DNA from: an uncultured Bacteroidales bacterium | GTDB lineage: Bacteria > Bacteroidota > Bacteroidia > Bacteroidales > F082 | DNA: 63,494 nucleotides | NCBI GenBank assembly: GCA_905233445.1 | Contig: CAJOEP010000011.1 | Location: forward strand, 1-63,494 | Direction of reading: 5' to 3' | Shown here: piece by piece, positions 8,789 through 16,590 of the stretch | Layout: the number at the start of each line of letters is the position of its first letter | Numbering within the stretch: the stretch's first letter is position 1 | Translations under genes and position numbers: made by a program | Notes under the pieces: generated by a model | What the model saw: the letters and a program-made list of their open reading frames with translations, nothing else | What the model was told of the DNA's origin: nothing | Databases searched by the model: none

Positions 8789-10714
8789 ATGGCGGAAGAA
8801 ATTATTGAAGATAACATATTGGAAGACAACGAGTTAGATTTTACTACTAATGTAAATCCGGTTGATTACAACGAGGATTCGATTCAGCATTTGTCGTGGA
8901 ACGAGCACATCCGCAAGCGTCTTGGAATGTATATTGGCAAGGCTGGTGACGGTTCGGCTCACGACGACGGTATTTATATTTTGCTAAAAGAAATCGTTGA
9001 CAACAGCATCGATGAGTTCAACATGGGTGCGGGAAAGACCATTGAAATCGACATCAACGACGGCAAGGTGCGTGTTCGCGACTACGGCCGCGGTATCCCT
9101 CTCGCCTCTCTCAAAGACTGCATGGGACAGATGAACACCGGCGGAAAATACAACTCCGGAGCGTTCAAGAAAGCCGTGGGTCTCAACGGAGTGGGCGCAA
9201 AAGCAACCAACGCGGCATCGTCATACTTCCGCGCACAGGCCTTCCGCGACGGAATGACTAAAGTTGTGGAGTTTTCCAAAGGCGAATTGCTTTCAGAGTC
9301 GGAAATCATCCCTACCGACCAGAAAAACGGCACGGAGATTACGTTCGTGCCAGATGCCGAGCTGTTCGGAAACTACCATTTCCTTATGGAATACGTCGAT
9401 GAGATGATCTGGAACTATGCCTTTTTGAACAGCGGTTTGTCGTTGATTCTCAACGGACAGAAATATCAGGCTAAAAACGGCCTCCTCGACCTGCTGACAC
9501 GCAAAATCGGCAAACTCGACAGCTGCGCCTATCCTATCATCCATATAAAAGAAGGCGACTTCGAATGCGCTTTCACACATTCCAACGTAACTTCCAACGA
9601 AGAATATTTCCCGTTCGCAAACGGCCAGTACAACCCACTTGGCGGCACGCATCTCAACGTGTTCCGTGAGGCTATAGCAAAGACCATCAGGGAATTCTAT
9701 AACAAAGAATACGAAACATCCGACATTCGCAGTTCGTTCATCGCCTCGTTGGCAATAAAAGTCGATGAGCCGGAATTCGAAGGCCAGACGAAGACCAAGT
9801 TTTCGTCGACCTACATGGACAAGGAGAACGAGACGACCATCAGGGCTTACATCACCGACATCATCAAGCGTCATTTCGACAAGTTCTTGCATATGAACAG
9901 TGATGTGGCGGAGTCGTTGATGCGCAAGATCATTCAGAACGAGAAAGAGCGCAAGGGCATGGCGAACATCAAAAAACTCGCCCGTGAAAGTGCTAAAAAA
10001 GTCAGTCTGAACAACAGAAAACTACGTGACTGCCGCATACATTACAACACAAACAACGAAAAACGTCTCGAATCGACGCTGTTCATCACCGAGGGCGACT
10101 CAGCATCGGGCAGTATCACCAAGAGCCGCGACGCTCAGACACAGGCTGTGTTCAGTCTGCGTGGCAAGCCGTTGAACTGCTACGGGCTGACCAAGAAAAT
10201 CGTCTATGAAAATGAGGAGTTCAACCTCTTGCAGGCCGCTTTAAACATCGACGAAAGCATTGAAAATCTGAGATATAACAACATCGTCATCGCCACCGAT
10301 GCCGATGTTGACGGTATGCACATCCGCCTGCTGATGCTCACGTTCTTCCTGCAGTTCTACCCCGACGTGGTTCGCGGCGGACATCTTTACATCCTTCAGA
10401 CCCCGTTGTTCCGCGTGAGAAACAAGAAAGAGACGAGATACTGCTATTCCGACGAGGAACGTATCGATGCCATCAAATCGCTCGGTGCTCATCCTGAGAT
10501 CACACGATTCAAAGGTCTCGGAGAGATCTCGCCCGACGAGTTCAGCTATTTCATCGGTCAGAATATGCGCTTGGAGCCTATCATCCTGCGCCATGATATG
10601 ACTATTCCGGAGCTTTTGAAATACTACATGGGAAAGAACACCGACCAGCGTCAGAAGTTTATCATCGACAATCTGAGGGTTGAAGACGACTCGAACATCG
10701 ACAAGCTGGAGTAA
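8789..10714 (+). CDS. parE: DNA topoisomerase IV subunit B
   Basis: This is the ATPase subunit of topoisomerase IV, which decatenates daughter chromosomes with ParC. The 641-residue product has a GHKL ATPase domain (EIVDNSIDEF and RDYGRGIP, then GLNGVGAKATNA), a transducer domain and a C-terminal TOPRIM region (EGDSASGS and DADVDGMHIR). The C-terminus is short, without the extra insertion of enterobacterial GyrB. The sequence around HIRKRLGMYIG and the short length fit Bacteroidota ParE better than GyrB. The start at 8789 is supported by the promoter at 8763-8770. No parC follows; a phosphopantetheinyl transferase gene lies 32 nt downstream on the same strand. Confidence 0.88.
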   Translation: MAEEIIEDNILEDNELDFTTNVNPVDYNEDSIQHLSWNEHIRKRLGMYIGKAGDGSAHDDGIYILLKEIVDNSIDEFNMGAGKTIEIDINDGKVRVRDYGRGIPLASLKDCMGQMNTGGKYNSGAFKKAVGLNGVGAKATNAASSYFRAQAFRDGMTKVVEFSKGELLSESEIIPTDQKNGTEITFVPDAELFGNYHFLMEYVDEMIWNYAFLNSGLSLILNGQKYQAKNGLLDLLTRKIGKLDSCAYPIIHIKEGDFECAFTHSNVTSNEEYFPFANGQYNPLGGTHLNVFREAIAKTIREFYNKEYETSDIRSSFIASLAIKVDEPEFEGQTKTKFSSTYMDKENETTIRAYITDIIKRHFDKFLHMNSDVAESLMRKIIQNEKERKGMANIKKLARESAKKVSLNNRKLRDCRIHYNTNNEKRLESTLFITEGDSASGSITKSRDAQTQAVFSLRGKPLNCYGLTKKIVYENEEFNLLQAALNIDESIENLRYNNIVIATDADVDGMHIRLLMLTFFLQFYPDVVRGGHLYILQTPLFRVRNKKETRYCYSDEERIDAIKSLGAHPEITRFKGLGEISPDEFSYFIGQNMRLEPIILRHDMTIPELLKYYMGKNTDQRQKFIIDNLRVEDDSNIDKLE

Positions 10715-10746
10715 TTGTCAACCATAAGAAGTTCCTCATCCATATT

Positions 10747-11307
10747 ATGATTTATCTCAACGATCACTCTGATTTGCTCGACATCGAGAAGGCACTGGCG
10801 ACGGTGTCGGCTCAACGGCGCGAGCATGCGCTGAAGTTCGCTCACGAAAGCGGACGGCGGCTGTCGCTGGCCGTGTATCTGCTGCTGATGGAGGGTCTGC
10901 AAAAAGAATACGGCATCACCGAAGCTCCAGTCTTCGATTATCTCGAAGGCGGAAAGCCTGTCATCAAAGGGCATCCGGAGATTCATTTCAACTTCAGCCA
11001 TTCGGGCAAGGTGGCTCTGTGCGCCATCGACAGTCGGCCAGTTGGTGCCGACGTGGAGACAGCGCGCAAGATAACGCCATCGCTGATAGCCTACACCATG
11101 AACGAACAGGAGCAGGCGATGATATCGTCCGCTCCCGACCAGATAAAGGCTTTTCTGTCATTTTGGACCAAGAAGGAAGCCGTGCTGAAACTCACCGGTG
11201 AAGGCATCCGCAGCGACCTGAAAACAGTACTTGACAATTCCGAAGAATTTCTTTTCGAAACGAAAACGACAGAAAATTATATCTACACAATAGCGAGATA
11301 TAGATAA
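10747..11307 (+). CDS. 4'-phosphopantetheinyl transferase (Sfp-like)
   Basis: These enzymes move the phosphopantetheine arm from coenzyme A onto the serine of acyl or peptidyl carrier proteins. The 186-residue product has the three family signatures: FNFSHSGK (81-88), GADVE with metal-binding acidic residues (100-104), and FWTKKEAVLKLTGEGI (139-154). It is shorter than Sfp because the N-terminal subdomain is reduced, which is common in Bacteroidota. It follows parE by 32 nt with no terminator between, so it may be co-transcribed. It could serve the fatty-acid carrier protein or a secondary-metabolite or aryl-polyene carrier; no such cluster is seen here. Confidence 0.88.
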   Translation: MIYLNDHSDLLDIEKALATVSAQRREHALKFAHESGRRLSLAVYLLLMEGLQKEYGITEAPVFDYLEGGKPVIKGHPEIHFNFSHSGKVALCAIDSRPVGADVETARKITPSLIAYTMNEQEQAMISSAPDQIKAFLSFWTKKEAVLKLTGEGIRSDLKTVLDNSEEFLFETKTTENYIYTIARYR

Positions 11308-11315
11308 AATTCGGC

Positions 11316-11663
11316 TTAATATGTCGTAAAAGTGTACTCCGCTGTCGTTACCGTAGATATCCCATTAAAGTATTCTCCCCAGATGGTATGTCTGTATGTG
11401 TCGTAACCACTGAACTTCGCTTCAAATTGTCTGTCATCCCATTTGAAAGAATCCAATGTGCCATCCCCATCCCATTTCAGAGTAAAACTTGACAAATCTC
11501 CCGGGTAGTCAAATGTAGCGGTTATAGTTGCAGCATCATCCGCAGTCTTTTCAACTGTAATATTTGTGAATTCAATAGTTATAACTTTTGGTGTTTCCAT
11601 TTTTTTGCAAGAAACAAACACCATTGTAAAAGCAATGATTATTATTGTGAATATCCTTTTCAT
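11316..11663 (-). CDS. Small lipoprotein paired with PEGA protein (copy 2)
   Basis: The 115-residue product has a lipoprotein signal (MKRIFTIIIIAFTMVFVSC, lipid-modified cysteine about residue 19) and a single small beta-rich domain (VITIEFTNITVEKTADDAAT onward). It matches no family I can name. Its place directly after a PEGA-domain barrel protein is the same as that of the lipoprotein at 13304-13684, and both have about 100 mature residues. The two are likely duplicated partners, although their sequences have diverged strongly. The spacing to the PEGA gene upstream is 4 nt, so they share an operon. Confidence 0.6.
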   Translation of the reverse strand: MKRIFTIIIIAFTMVFVSCKKMETPKVITIEFTNITVEKTADDAATITATFDYPGDLSSFTLKWDGDGTLDSFKWDDRQFEAKFSGYDTYRHTIWGEYFNGISTVTTAEYTFTTY

Positions 11664-11667
11664 ATCA

Positions 11668-13293
11668 TTATTTTTTTATTAAATTAAATCCAAGTCCAAC
11701 CTTGATTGCTTGGAAATTAGCAAGTCCCGCATTTGAAATAGGCGCGATATAATCGGCAGATATTAGTAATCTGTTGAAATTAAATTGCAAACCAACGCTA
11801 TATTCCAAACCTTTCCATGACCTTTCTTTATCAAGGACAGAGACGCCCTTGACTACAGTTCCGCTTACAACAGTGTCATCTGTGCGATAGTAAATCTTCG
11901 ATGAACTATATCCGACACCGGCCCTTAACGACACATTTCTATTGCTAAACAACACCAAACCTAATTTTAGTGAATATCTGGGATTCTTGTAATTTCCATT
12001 ATATTGCGGATAACCGCCGTCAACCAAATAATCTTTGTCGCATTCAACTATTTTGTCTGACAACAGCCAACCAAAGCCGCCGATATTAAAGGAACCATAA
12101 ACTCCAACAACTTTGAACGCATTGATTGACAATGTCATACCAAACTTAGGCCTTCCGTTAATGTTTACCTCAACGTCATAAGAGAAGAACCCGAAACTAT
12201 TTACATCTTCAGTAAAATAATTACCTATTCTGCCGAAAAATCTCTTCATCCTTCTGTTCCTGTCAAGTCTTTGATTAATCGAGAACGGCGTGCCTTGTTT
12301 AAACTCAAAATCCAGACTCGCATCATAATAATGCTTTTTTGTGAATCTCAAATTATGTGGCCCTATTATGATTGAATCCAGCTTAATGGGAGTTTTTCCT
12401 TGTTTGTGCCCATCAATATACACTGTGGCTCCATCTGGCATTGAATTGATATTTGCCGTTGTGACAATCGGTTCCGGATTAAGCGAATATTGTCTGTTTT
12501 CTCCTGGTTTAACAATAAATTTCTGCGAATACGGCTTATGATACATCTTAGTGCATGAAACCACATGACTTCCTGCTTCAAGACGTCCTGACCAATGTCC
12601 TTTAGCCACATTTTCACCGTCAAGGATGATATCAATATCTCTATCCGTAGATAATGAAATTGTCGCATAGTTCTGTGGCATATGCATCTCGACGACCTTG
12701 TTCTCATCAGCTTTTAATTCGATGGATTGCGTTACTGGTTTATAAAACTTTCTCGACACCGTGATATTATACACTCCAGAATGTATTCTCGGGTTTTTGT
12801 ACGGAGTGAGATTTTTCATCTGCATGCCATTAATGGTTACAATGGCCCCGTCTTCCGGTTTCGTGATAATTGTGAGTGAACCCCAACCATCGGTAATCGC
12901 TGACGCGTTATTTACCAATCTCATCATATAGCCTTTGCCCTTGCCCATGTCAAACGGGAATGTGAACTCCGTCGAACTCAAGTCAGGATGTGAAATCTTA
13001 AGATAAGTGGCATACCAGCTTATGTAAAGCCACAATTCAGTCGGCTTGTACTCTATTTCGAAGAATGTTCTGGCATCACCTTCAAAAACCAACTCCCGGC
13101 TTTGCGCCTCAGTAATGTTCGACAACTTTACTATAATAACAGCATAAGGCTGCTCATTGTCGTCTGTTTGCTTATCCGCGTTATCGTTTACGAAACCACC
13201 AATCTCCATAAATGAGCCTTCTTCAACATGAAGTTGGGCAAATCCGCCGATACTGACAAACAAAACTAATAAAAACAGTAAAAATTTCTTCAT
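11668..13293 (-). CDS. PEGA-domain outer-membrane protein (copy 2)
   Basis: The 541-residue protein has a signal peptide (MKKFLLFLLVLFVSIGGFAQ) and an N-terminal domain starting LHVEEGSFMEIGGFVN. About three PEGA-type beta repeats follow between residues 135 and 335, each with a pattern like TKPEDGAIVTINGMQ, then TPY, then a V-x-K-x-F-Y turn. Residues about 345-541 look like a beta-barrel or porin-like end (NRLLISADYIAPISNAGL, with a C-terminal FNLIKK). PEGA domains are found in surface proteins and may bind cell-wall or sugar components; the function here is unknown. It is clearly a paralogue of the protein at 13704-15302, with the same domain order and the opening motif EGSF. The following lipoprotein starts 4 nt after the stop. 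Confidence 0.75.
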   Translation of the reverse strand: MKKFLLFLLVLFVSIGGFAQLHVEEGSFMEIGGFVNDNADKQTDDNEQPYAVIIVKLSNITEAQSRELVFEGDARTFFEIEYKPTELWLYISWYATYLKISHPDLSSTEFTFPFDMGKGKGYMMRLVNNASAITDGWGSLTIITKPEDGAIVTINGMQMKNLTPYKNPRIHSGVYNITVSRKFYKPVTQSIELKADENKVVEMHMPQNYATISLSTDRDIDIILDGENVAKGHWSGRLEAGSHVVSCTKMYHKPYSQKFIVKPGENRQYSLNPEPIVTTANINSMPDGATVYIDGHKQGKTPIKLDSIIIGPHNLRFTKKHYYDASLDFEFKQGTPFSINQRLDRNRRMKRFFGRIGNYFTEDVNSFGFFSYDVEVNINGRPKFGMTLSINAFKVVGVYGSFNIGGFGWLLSDKIVECDKDYLVDGGYPQYNGNYKNPRYSLKLGLVLFSNRNVSLRAGVGYSSSKIYYRTDDTVVSGTVVKGVSVLDKERSWKGLEYSVGLQFNFNRLLISADYIAPISNAGLANFQAIKVGLGFNLIKK

Positions 13294-13303
13294 ATTTTTC
13301 TAT

Positions 13304-13684
13304 TTATTCTTTTAAAACAACACTCGCAGGATTAGTCGTCATCTCACACGAGCCGGTGTTAAACCGTCCAAAAGCATAATATATCTCACCATAATGATAA
13401 TCCGACAAATCAGCGATTACTGCTGTTATTACTTCATTGTAATACGTCGTGGGATACATGATAGTATCAGTGAGTCCCTCGTCTTTTCCAATTCCAAGTT
13501 GCATGCCTGTTATTGCTGTAGGATATGAATAGTTAGCTGTTATAATAACACTATCTCCTTTATGTGTGACATTCACATCTGATAAATCCATATCAATCTT
13601 TGCAGGCATGGAACTTGTATTATTGTTACAAGCAGCAAAAAGTACGGAGACCATTAAAATAATAATATAAGATATTTTTTTCAT
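13304..13684 (-). CDS. Small lipoprotein paired with PEGA protein (copy 1)
   Basis: The 126-residue product has a lipoprotein signal (MKKISYIIILMVSVLFAAC, modified cysteine about residue 19), a low-complexity linker (NNNTSS), and a small beta-rich domain beginning AKIDMDLSDVNVTHKGDS. No named family is recognised. The start at 13684 begins a clean signal peptide; another ATG four codons upstream is possible. It sits between the two PEGA genes, 19 nt after copy 1 and 10 nt before copy 2, so all four genes form one operon. By position it corresponds to the lipoprotein at 11316-11663. Confidence 0.6.
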   Translation of the reverse strand: MKKISYIIILMVSVLFAACNNNTSSMPAKIDMDLSDVNVTHKGDSVIITANYSYPTAITGMQLGIGKDEGLTDTIMYPTTYYNEVITAVIADLSDYHYGEIYYAFGRFNTGSCEMTTNPASVVLKE

Positions 13685-13703
13685 AGCTAATTTCATTTAA
13701 ACG

Positions 13704-15302
13704 TTAAAAACCGATACCAAATTTAAAACCAATTGTCCTAAACGCAATAGTTGTTATGTCAGCGGTAAAGTGCCATGTGTCCCAATTTCCCATAAAATAC
13801 AGAATTCCAAGCGAAAACTCTATGCCTTTGATATATCTGTTCGGATCATTCACCACCTTATATGTTGTTTCCCCAACGGTGATATCTTTTTCGAGTCGAT
13901 ACACCACCATTCTTCTACCATATCCGGCACCCACACGGAAACACAAAGAATGGTCGTTACGGAGAACAAGTCCTCCTATAAGATTGTAACCGCGAACATT
14001 ATACTTGCCATTATATGGAGGATAAAAACCGTTAACCAAGAAATTATCGTCGCAGTCAATATAATTTGCGTTAGCATATATTGTCGGGTGGAAGGTGCCA
14101 GAGAAGAACCAGCCAAGTGAGGATTGTCCGAAACGCGTTCCAAATGACACTCCCAAATACCATGCTCCCATATCATCAAACATGTTTTCTATTACAAAGC
14201 AATTGCCTCCTAATAAATACTTGTTGTCATCTATAGTGCGATCTACAACTCGATTAGGGTTTTGCATTTTATAATACAAATCTGTCGTTTTGTTTTCGTC
14301 AACAAAAAAACGTTCGTTAATAGTTTCTTTTTTAGCCCCGCTCACTTCCACAGTATGGTATCCGACGGACAAACTTTTTTCTTTTGTTGGCGATTTGCCG
14401 ACACTCTTACCATCAATCCTTACATCCATATTTGACGGTTTAGTCGTAACCTTAACTCTACCAAACATTTGTTGTTGATTTAAAGTGTATGATGCATCAT
14501 TAGCCGCAACAACGGTTATTGTTTGAGATGCGTCATAAAATCCGAATTTTTTGTAGACAACATTGTAAGTGCCAGGTTTCAACCTTCCTTCCCATGTGCC
14601 TTTACCAAAACTTTTATTGTTAACAAAGACCTCTGTTTCTTTGTCAGCCGTAAAAGTAATTGTAGCATAATTGAGCGGCAAATCGAAATCAAGAGCAATA
14701 TCGTCGCCGTTCTTCAAATTGATGGCTTTTGTCACATCTATGAAAAACTCCTTGGAAACTCTAATTTGATATATTCCCGGAGGAAGCTCCAATGTATATG
14801 GAGTTTTATTGTCCACTTTTATGCCGTCAACATATATGTCGGCTCCATTTTCCGGTTTTGTATTAATGCCGACATATGCAAATCCTGATTCAACGGTTTC
14901 CTTTTTGTTGACCAATGTCATCTCGTAACCGCATTTGGGTTTCAATGTCTTCGGAAAACTGAATTTTATGGCGCTAAATTCGTTACTTGAAATGCTAATC
15001 TCTGAAGCATAATGACTTATATAAAGCCATATCTCACCAGTTTTATAAACAATTTCATACGAAATGTTCGCATCAACCCCGAAATTAAGGTCTCTTCGTT
15101 GTTTGTTGTTGATGTTTTCGGTTCTGATTTTGACAACTGCAAAAGGCTCGTGATTGTCGTCATACATCCTGTCAATGTCAATGTTGACAAAACCCGGCAC
15201 TTCTTTAAAAGAGCCTTCCCTTACTTCAATTTGGGCATAAAGCGCATACCCGCCCCAGATAAAAATCAGGGTAAACAGCAATATTAATCGTTTTAAAAGC
15301 AT
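13704..15302 (-). CDS. PEGA-domain outer-membrane protein (copy 1)
   Basis: The 532-residue product has a signal peptide (MLLKRLILLFTLIFIWGGYALYA) and then IEVREGSFKEVPGFVNID, matching the opening of copy 2. PEGA-like repeats follow between about residues 130 and 330 (TKPENGADIYVDGIKVDN, then NYATITFTADKETEVFVNN, then TTKPSNMDVRIDG), and then a C-terminal barrel-like part ending FGIGF with a terminal phenylalanine, typical of outer-membrane proteins. The start at 15302 was chosen for the signal peptide and because the promoter at 15319-15326 lies just upstream; an ATG 12 codons earlier would overlap that promoter. It is the first gene of the four-gene operon. Function unknown; an envelope role is inferred. 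Confidence 0.75.
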   Translation of the reverse strand: MLLKRLILLFTLIFIWGGYALYAQIEVREGSFKEVPGFVNIDIDRMYDDNHEPFAVVKIRTENINNKQRRDLNFGVDANISYEIVYKTGEIWLYISHYASEISISSNEFSAIKFSFPKTLKPKCGYEMTLVNKKETVESGFAYVGINTKPENGADIYVDGIKVDNKTPYTLELPPGIYQIRVSKEFFIDVTKAINLKNGDDIALDFDLPLNYATITFTADKETEVFVNNKSFGKGTWEGRLKPGTYNVVYKKFGFYDASQTITVVAANDASYTLNQQQMFGRVKVTTKPSNMDVRIDGKSVGKSPTKEKSLSVGYHTVEVSGAKKETINERFFVDENKTTDLYYKMQNPNRVVDRTIDDNKYLLGGNCFVIENMFDDMGAWYLGVSFGTRFGQSSLGWFFSGTFHPTIYANANYIDCDDNFLVNGFYPPYNGKYNVRGYNLIGGLVLRNDHSLCFRVGAGYGRRMVVYRLEKDITVGETTYKVVNDPNRYIKGIEFSLGILYFMGNWDTWHFTADITTIAFRTIGFKFGIGF

Positions 15303-15318
15303 ATCTTTAAATTTTTGA

Positions 15319-15326
15319 CAAAAATA
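15319..15326 (-). promoter_or_regulatory. Promoter -7 element of the PEGA operon
   Basis: TATTTTTG on the minus strand, 16 nt upstream of the ATG at 15302. Confidence 0.65.
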
Positions 15327-15366
15327 CAACAATTTCAATACAAATCAAAACCATCGACGCAAAATA

Positions 15367-16530
15367 TCAAGCAAACACCTTCTTAATCCTCTTCATCGCC
15401 TCTTCCACCACACTTCTCGGACATGCCAGATTGATTCGCAAACACTTCTCTCCCACTTTTCCAAATTCCTTGCCATTGTTCAACCCTAATCCGGCTTCAA
15501 AAATCATTTTGTCGTTAAGTGATTTATTATCAAGATTATATGCCGAAAAATCAAGCCATAGCATATAGGTGGCCTCCGCTTTGTGCACCCTGATTTTTGG
15601 CAGATTCTTACCGATAAAATCAACAACGTAATCCACATTGCCTTTTATATATTGCAACAATTGCTGCAGCCATTCCTCGCCTTGCTCCATCGCAGTTTTT
15701 GTAGCAATTTTGCCGAAGATGTTACCAAGATTTATCTCCGTACTGTCAACAAAATCAACGTATTTCTTACGTAAATCATCGTTCGGGATGATAATTGTCG
15801 AGGTTGCCATGCCTGCCAGATTAAATGTCTTGCTTGCCGCGTGCGCCGTGATGCTGTGTTGCTCAAACTCCTTGCAAATGCTGGCAAAAGGAACATGTTT
15901 ATATCCCGGCAGGACCAAGTCGCAGTGAATCTCGTCGGAAAACACCAACACGTTGTTTCTCATGCAGATGTCACCCAATTTCTGTAACTCCTCTTTTTTC
16001 CAACATCTTCCGACAGGATTATGAGGATTGCTGAGTATCAACATCTTAGCTGTCTTAGCCTGTTTCTCCAGAAGCTCATAATCCATCTTGAACCCATCGT
16101 CTGTATCAATCAAAGTGTTCAAAACGAGTTTCCGGTTATGACTCTCCACAGCATGGAAGAACGGCGGATAAACCGGTGGCTGAATGATAATCTCGTCACC
16201 TTCGTCGGTAAGTCCCATCACAGCCATGTTGAATGCCGCGACCACACCAGGAGTGTATGTCATCCATTCCTTTTTCACATCCCACTGATGACGGCGACGA
16301 ATCCAATTGGCAATGGCCTCAAAATAAGCATCCTCGCGAAATGTGTAACCGTAAACATCATATTTTGCCCTCTCAATAACAGCGTTTCTGATGAAATCAG
16401 GCGTGCGGAAATCCATGTCGGCAACCCACATCGGAATGACATCTTTGTTGCCGAAAATCTTGTCTCTCAAGTCATATTTGACACTCTCGGTGCCGGTACG
16501 GTCGATTATTTCGTCAAAATTGTATTCCAT
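15367..16530 (-). CDS. MalY/PatB-family pyridoxal-phosphate aminotransferase (probable cystathionine beta-lyase)
   Basis: MalY/PatB enzymes of aminotransferase class I/II cleave cystathionine or cysteine conjugates. The 387-residue product has the family N-terminus with KYDLRDKIFGNKDVIPMWVADMDF, the PLP-ring contact region TYTPGVVAAFN, the substrate-site run PPVYPPFFHAV, the aspartate of FSDEIHCDLVL, and the Schiff-base lysine in AASKTFNLAG (Lys234). The C-terminus ends with the arginine motif CLRINLACPRS. The start at 16530 begins MEYNFDEIIDRTGTESVKYD; an in-frame ATG 15 codons upstream lies before the promoter and is unlikely. It stands alone, divergent from the TonB receptor gene. Beta-lyase activity is inferred from the family. 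Confidence 0.85.
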   Translation of the reverse strand: MEYNFDEIIDRTGTESVKYDLRDKIFGNKDVIPMWVADMDFRTPDFIRNAVIERAKYDVYGYTFREDAYFEAIANWIRRRHQWDVKKEWMTYTPGVVAAFNMAVMGLTDEGDEIIIQPPVYPPFFHAVESHNRKLVLNTLIDTDDGFKMDYELLEKQAKTAKMLILSNPHNPVGRCWKKEELQKLGDICMRNNVLVFSDEIHCDLVLPGYKHVPFASICKEFEQHSITAHAASKTFNLAGMATSTIIIPNDDLRKKYVDFVDSTEINLGNIFGKIATKTAMEQGEEWLQQLLQYIKGNVDYVVDFIGKNLPKIRVHKAEATYMLWLDFSAYNLDNKSLNDKMIFEAGLGLNNGKEFGKVGEKCLRINLACPRSVVEEAMKRIKKVFA

Positions 16531-16544
16531 ACAAATTTTTTCCG

Positions 16545-16552
16545 CAAATTTA
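16545..16552 (-). promoter_or_regulatory. Promoter -7 element of the MalY-like gene
   Basis: TAAATTTG on the minus strand, 14 nt upstream of the ATG at 16530. Confidence 0.6.
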
Positions 16553-16564
16553 CAAAAAAAATCA

Positions 16565-16572
16565 TATTTTTG
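16565..16572 (+). promoter_or_regulatory. Promoter -7 element of the TonB receptor/DUF4249 operon
   Basis: TATTTTTG on the plus strand, 18 nt before the ATG at 16591. It shows that the long in-frame extension upstream, which runs antisense through the MalY-like gene, is not translated as part of the receptor. Confidence 0.65.
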
Positions 16573-16590
16573 CATTTTTATGAAAATCTT

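Noticed and set aside
9293..9892. Minus-strand open frame of 199 codons
   Set aside because: Antisense to conserved parE sequence.
16021..16590. In-frame upstream extension of the TonB receptor
   Set aside because: It runs antisense through the MalY-like gene and lies before the promoter at 16565-16572; the signal peptide begins at 16591.
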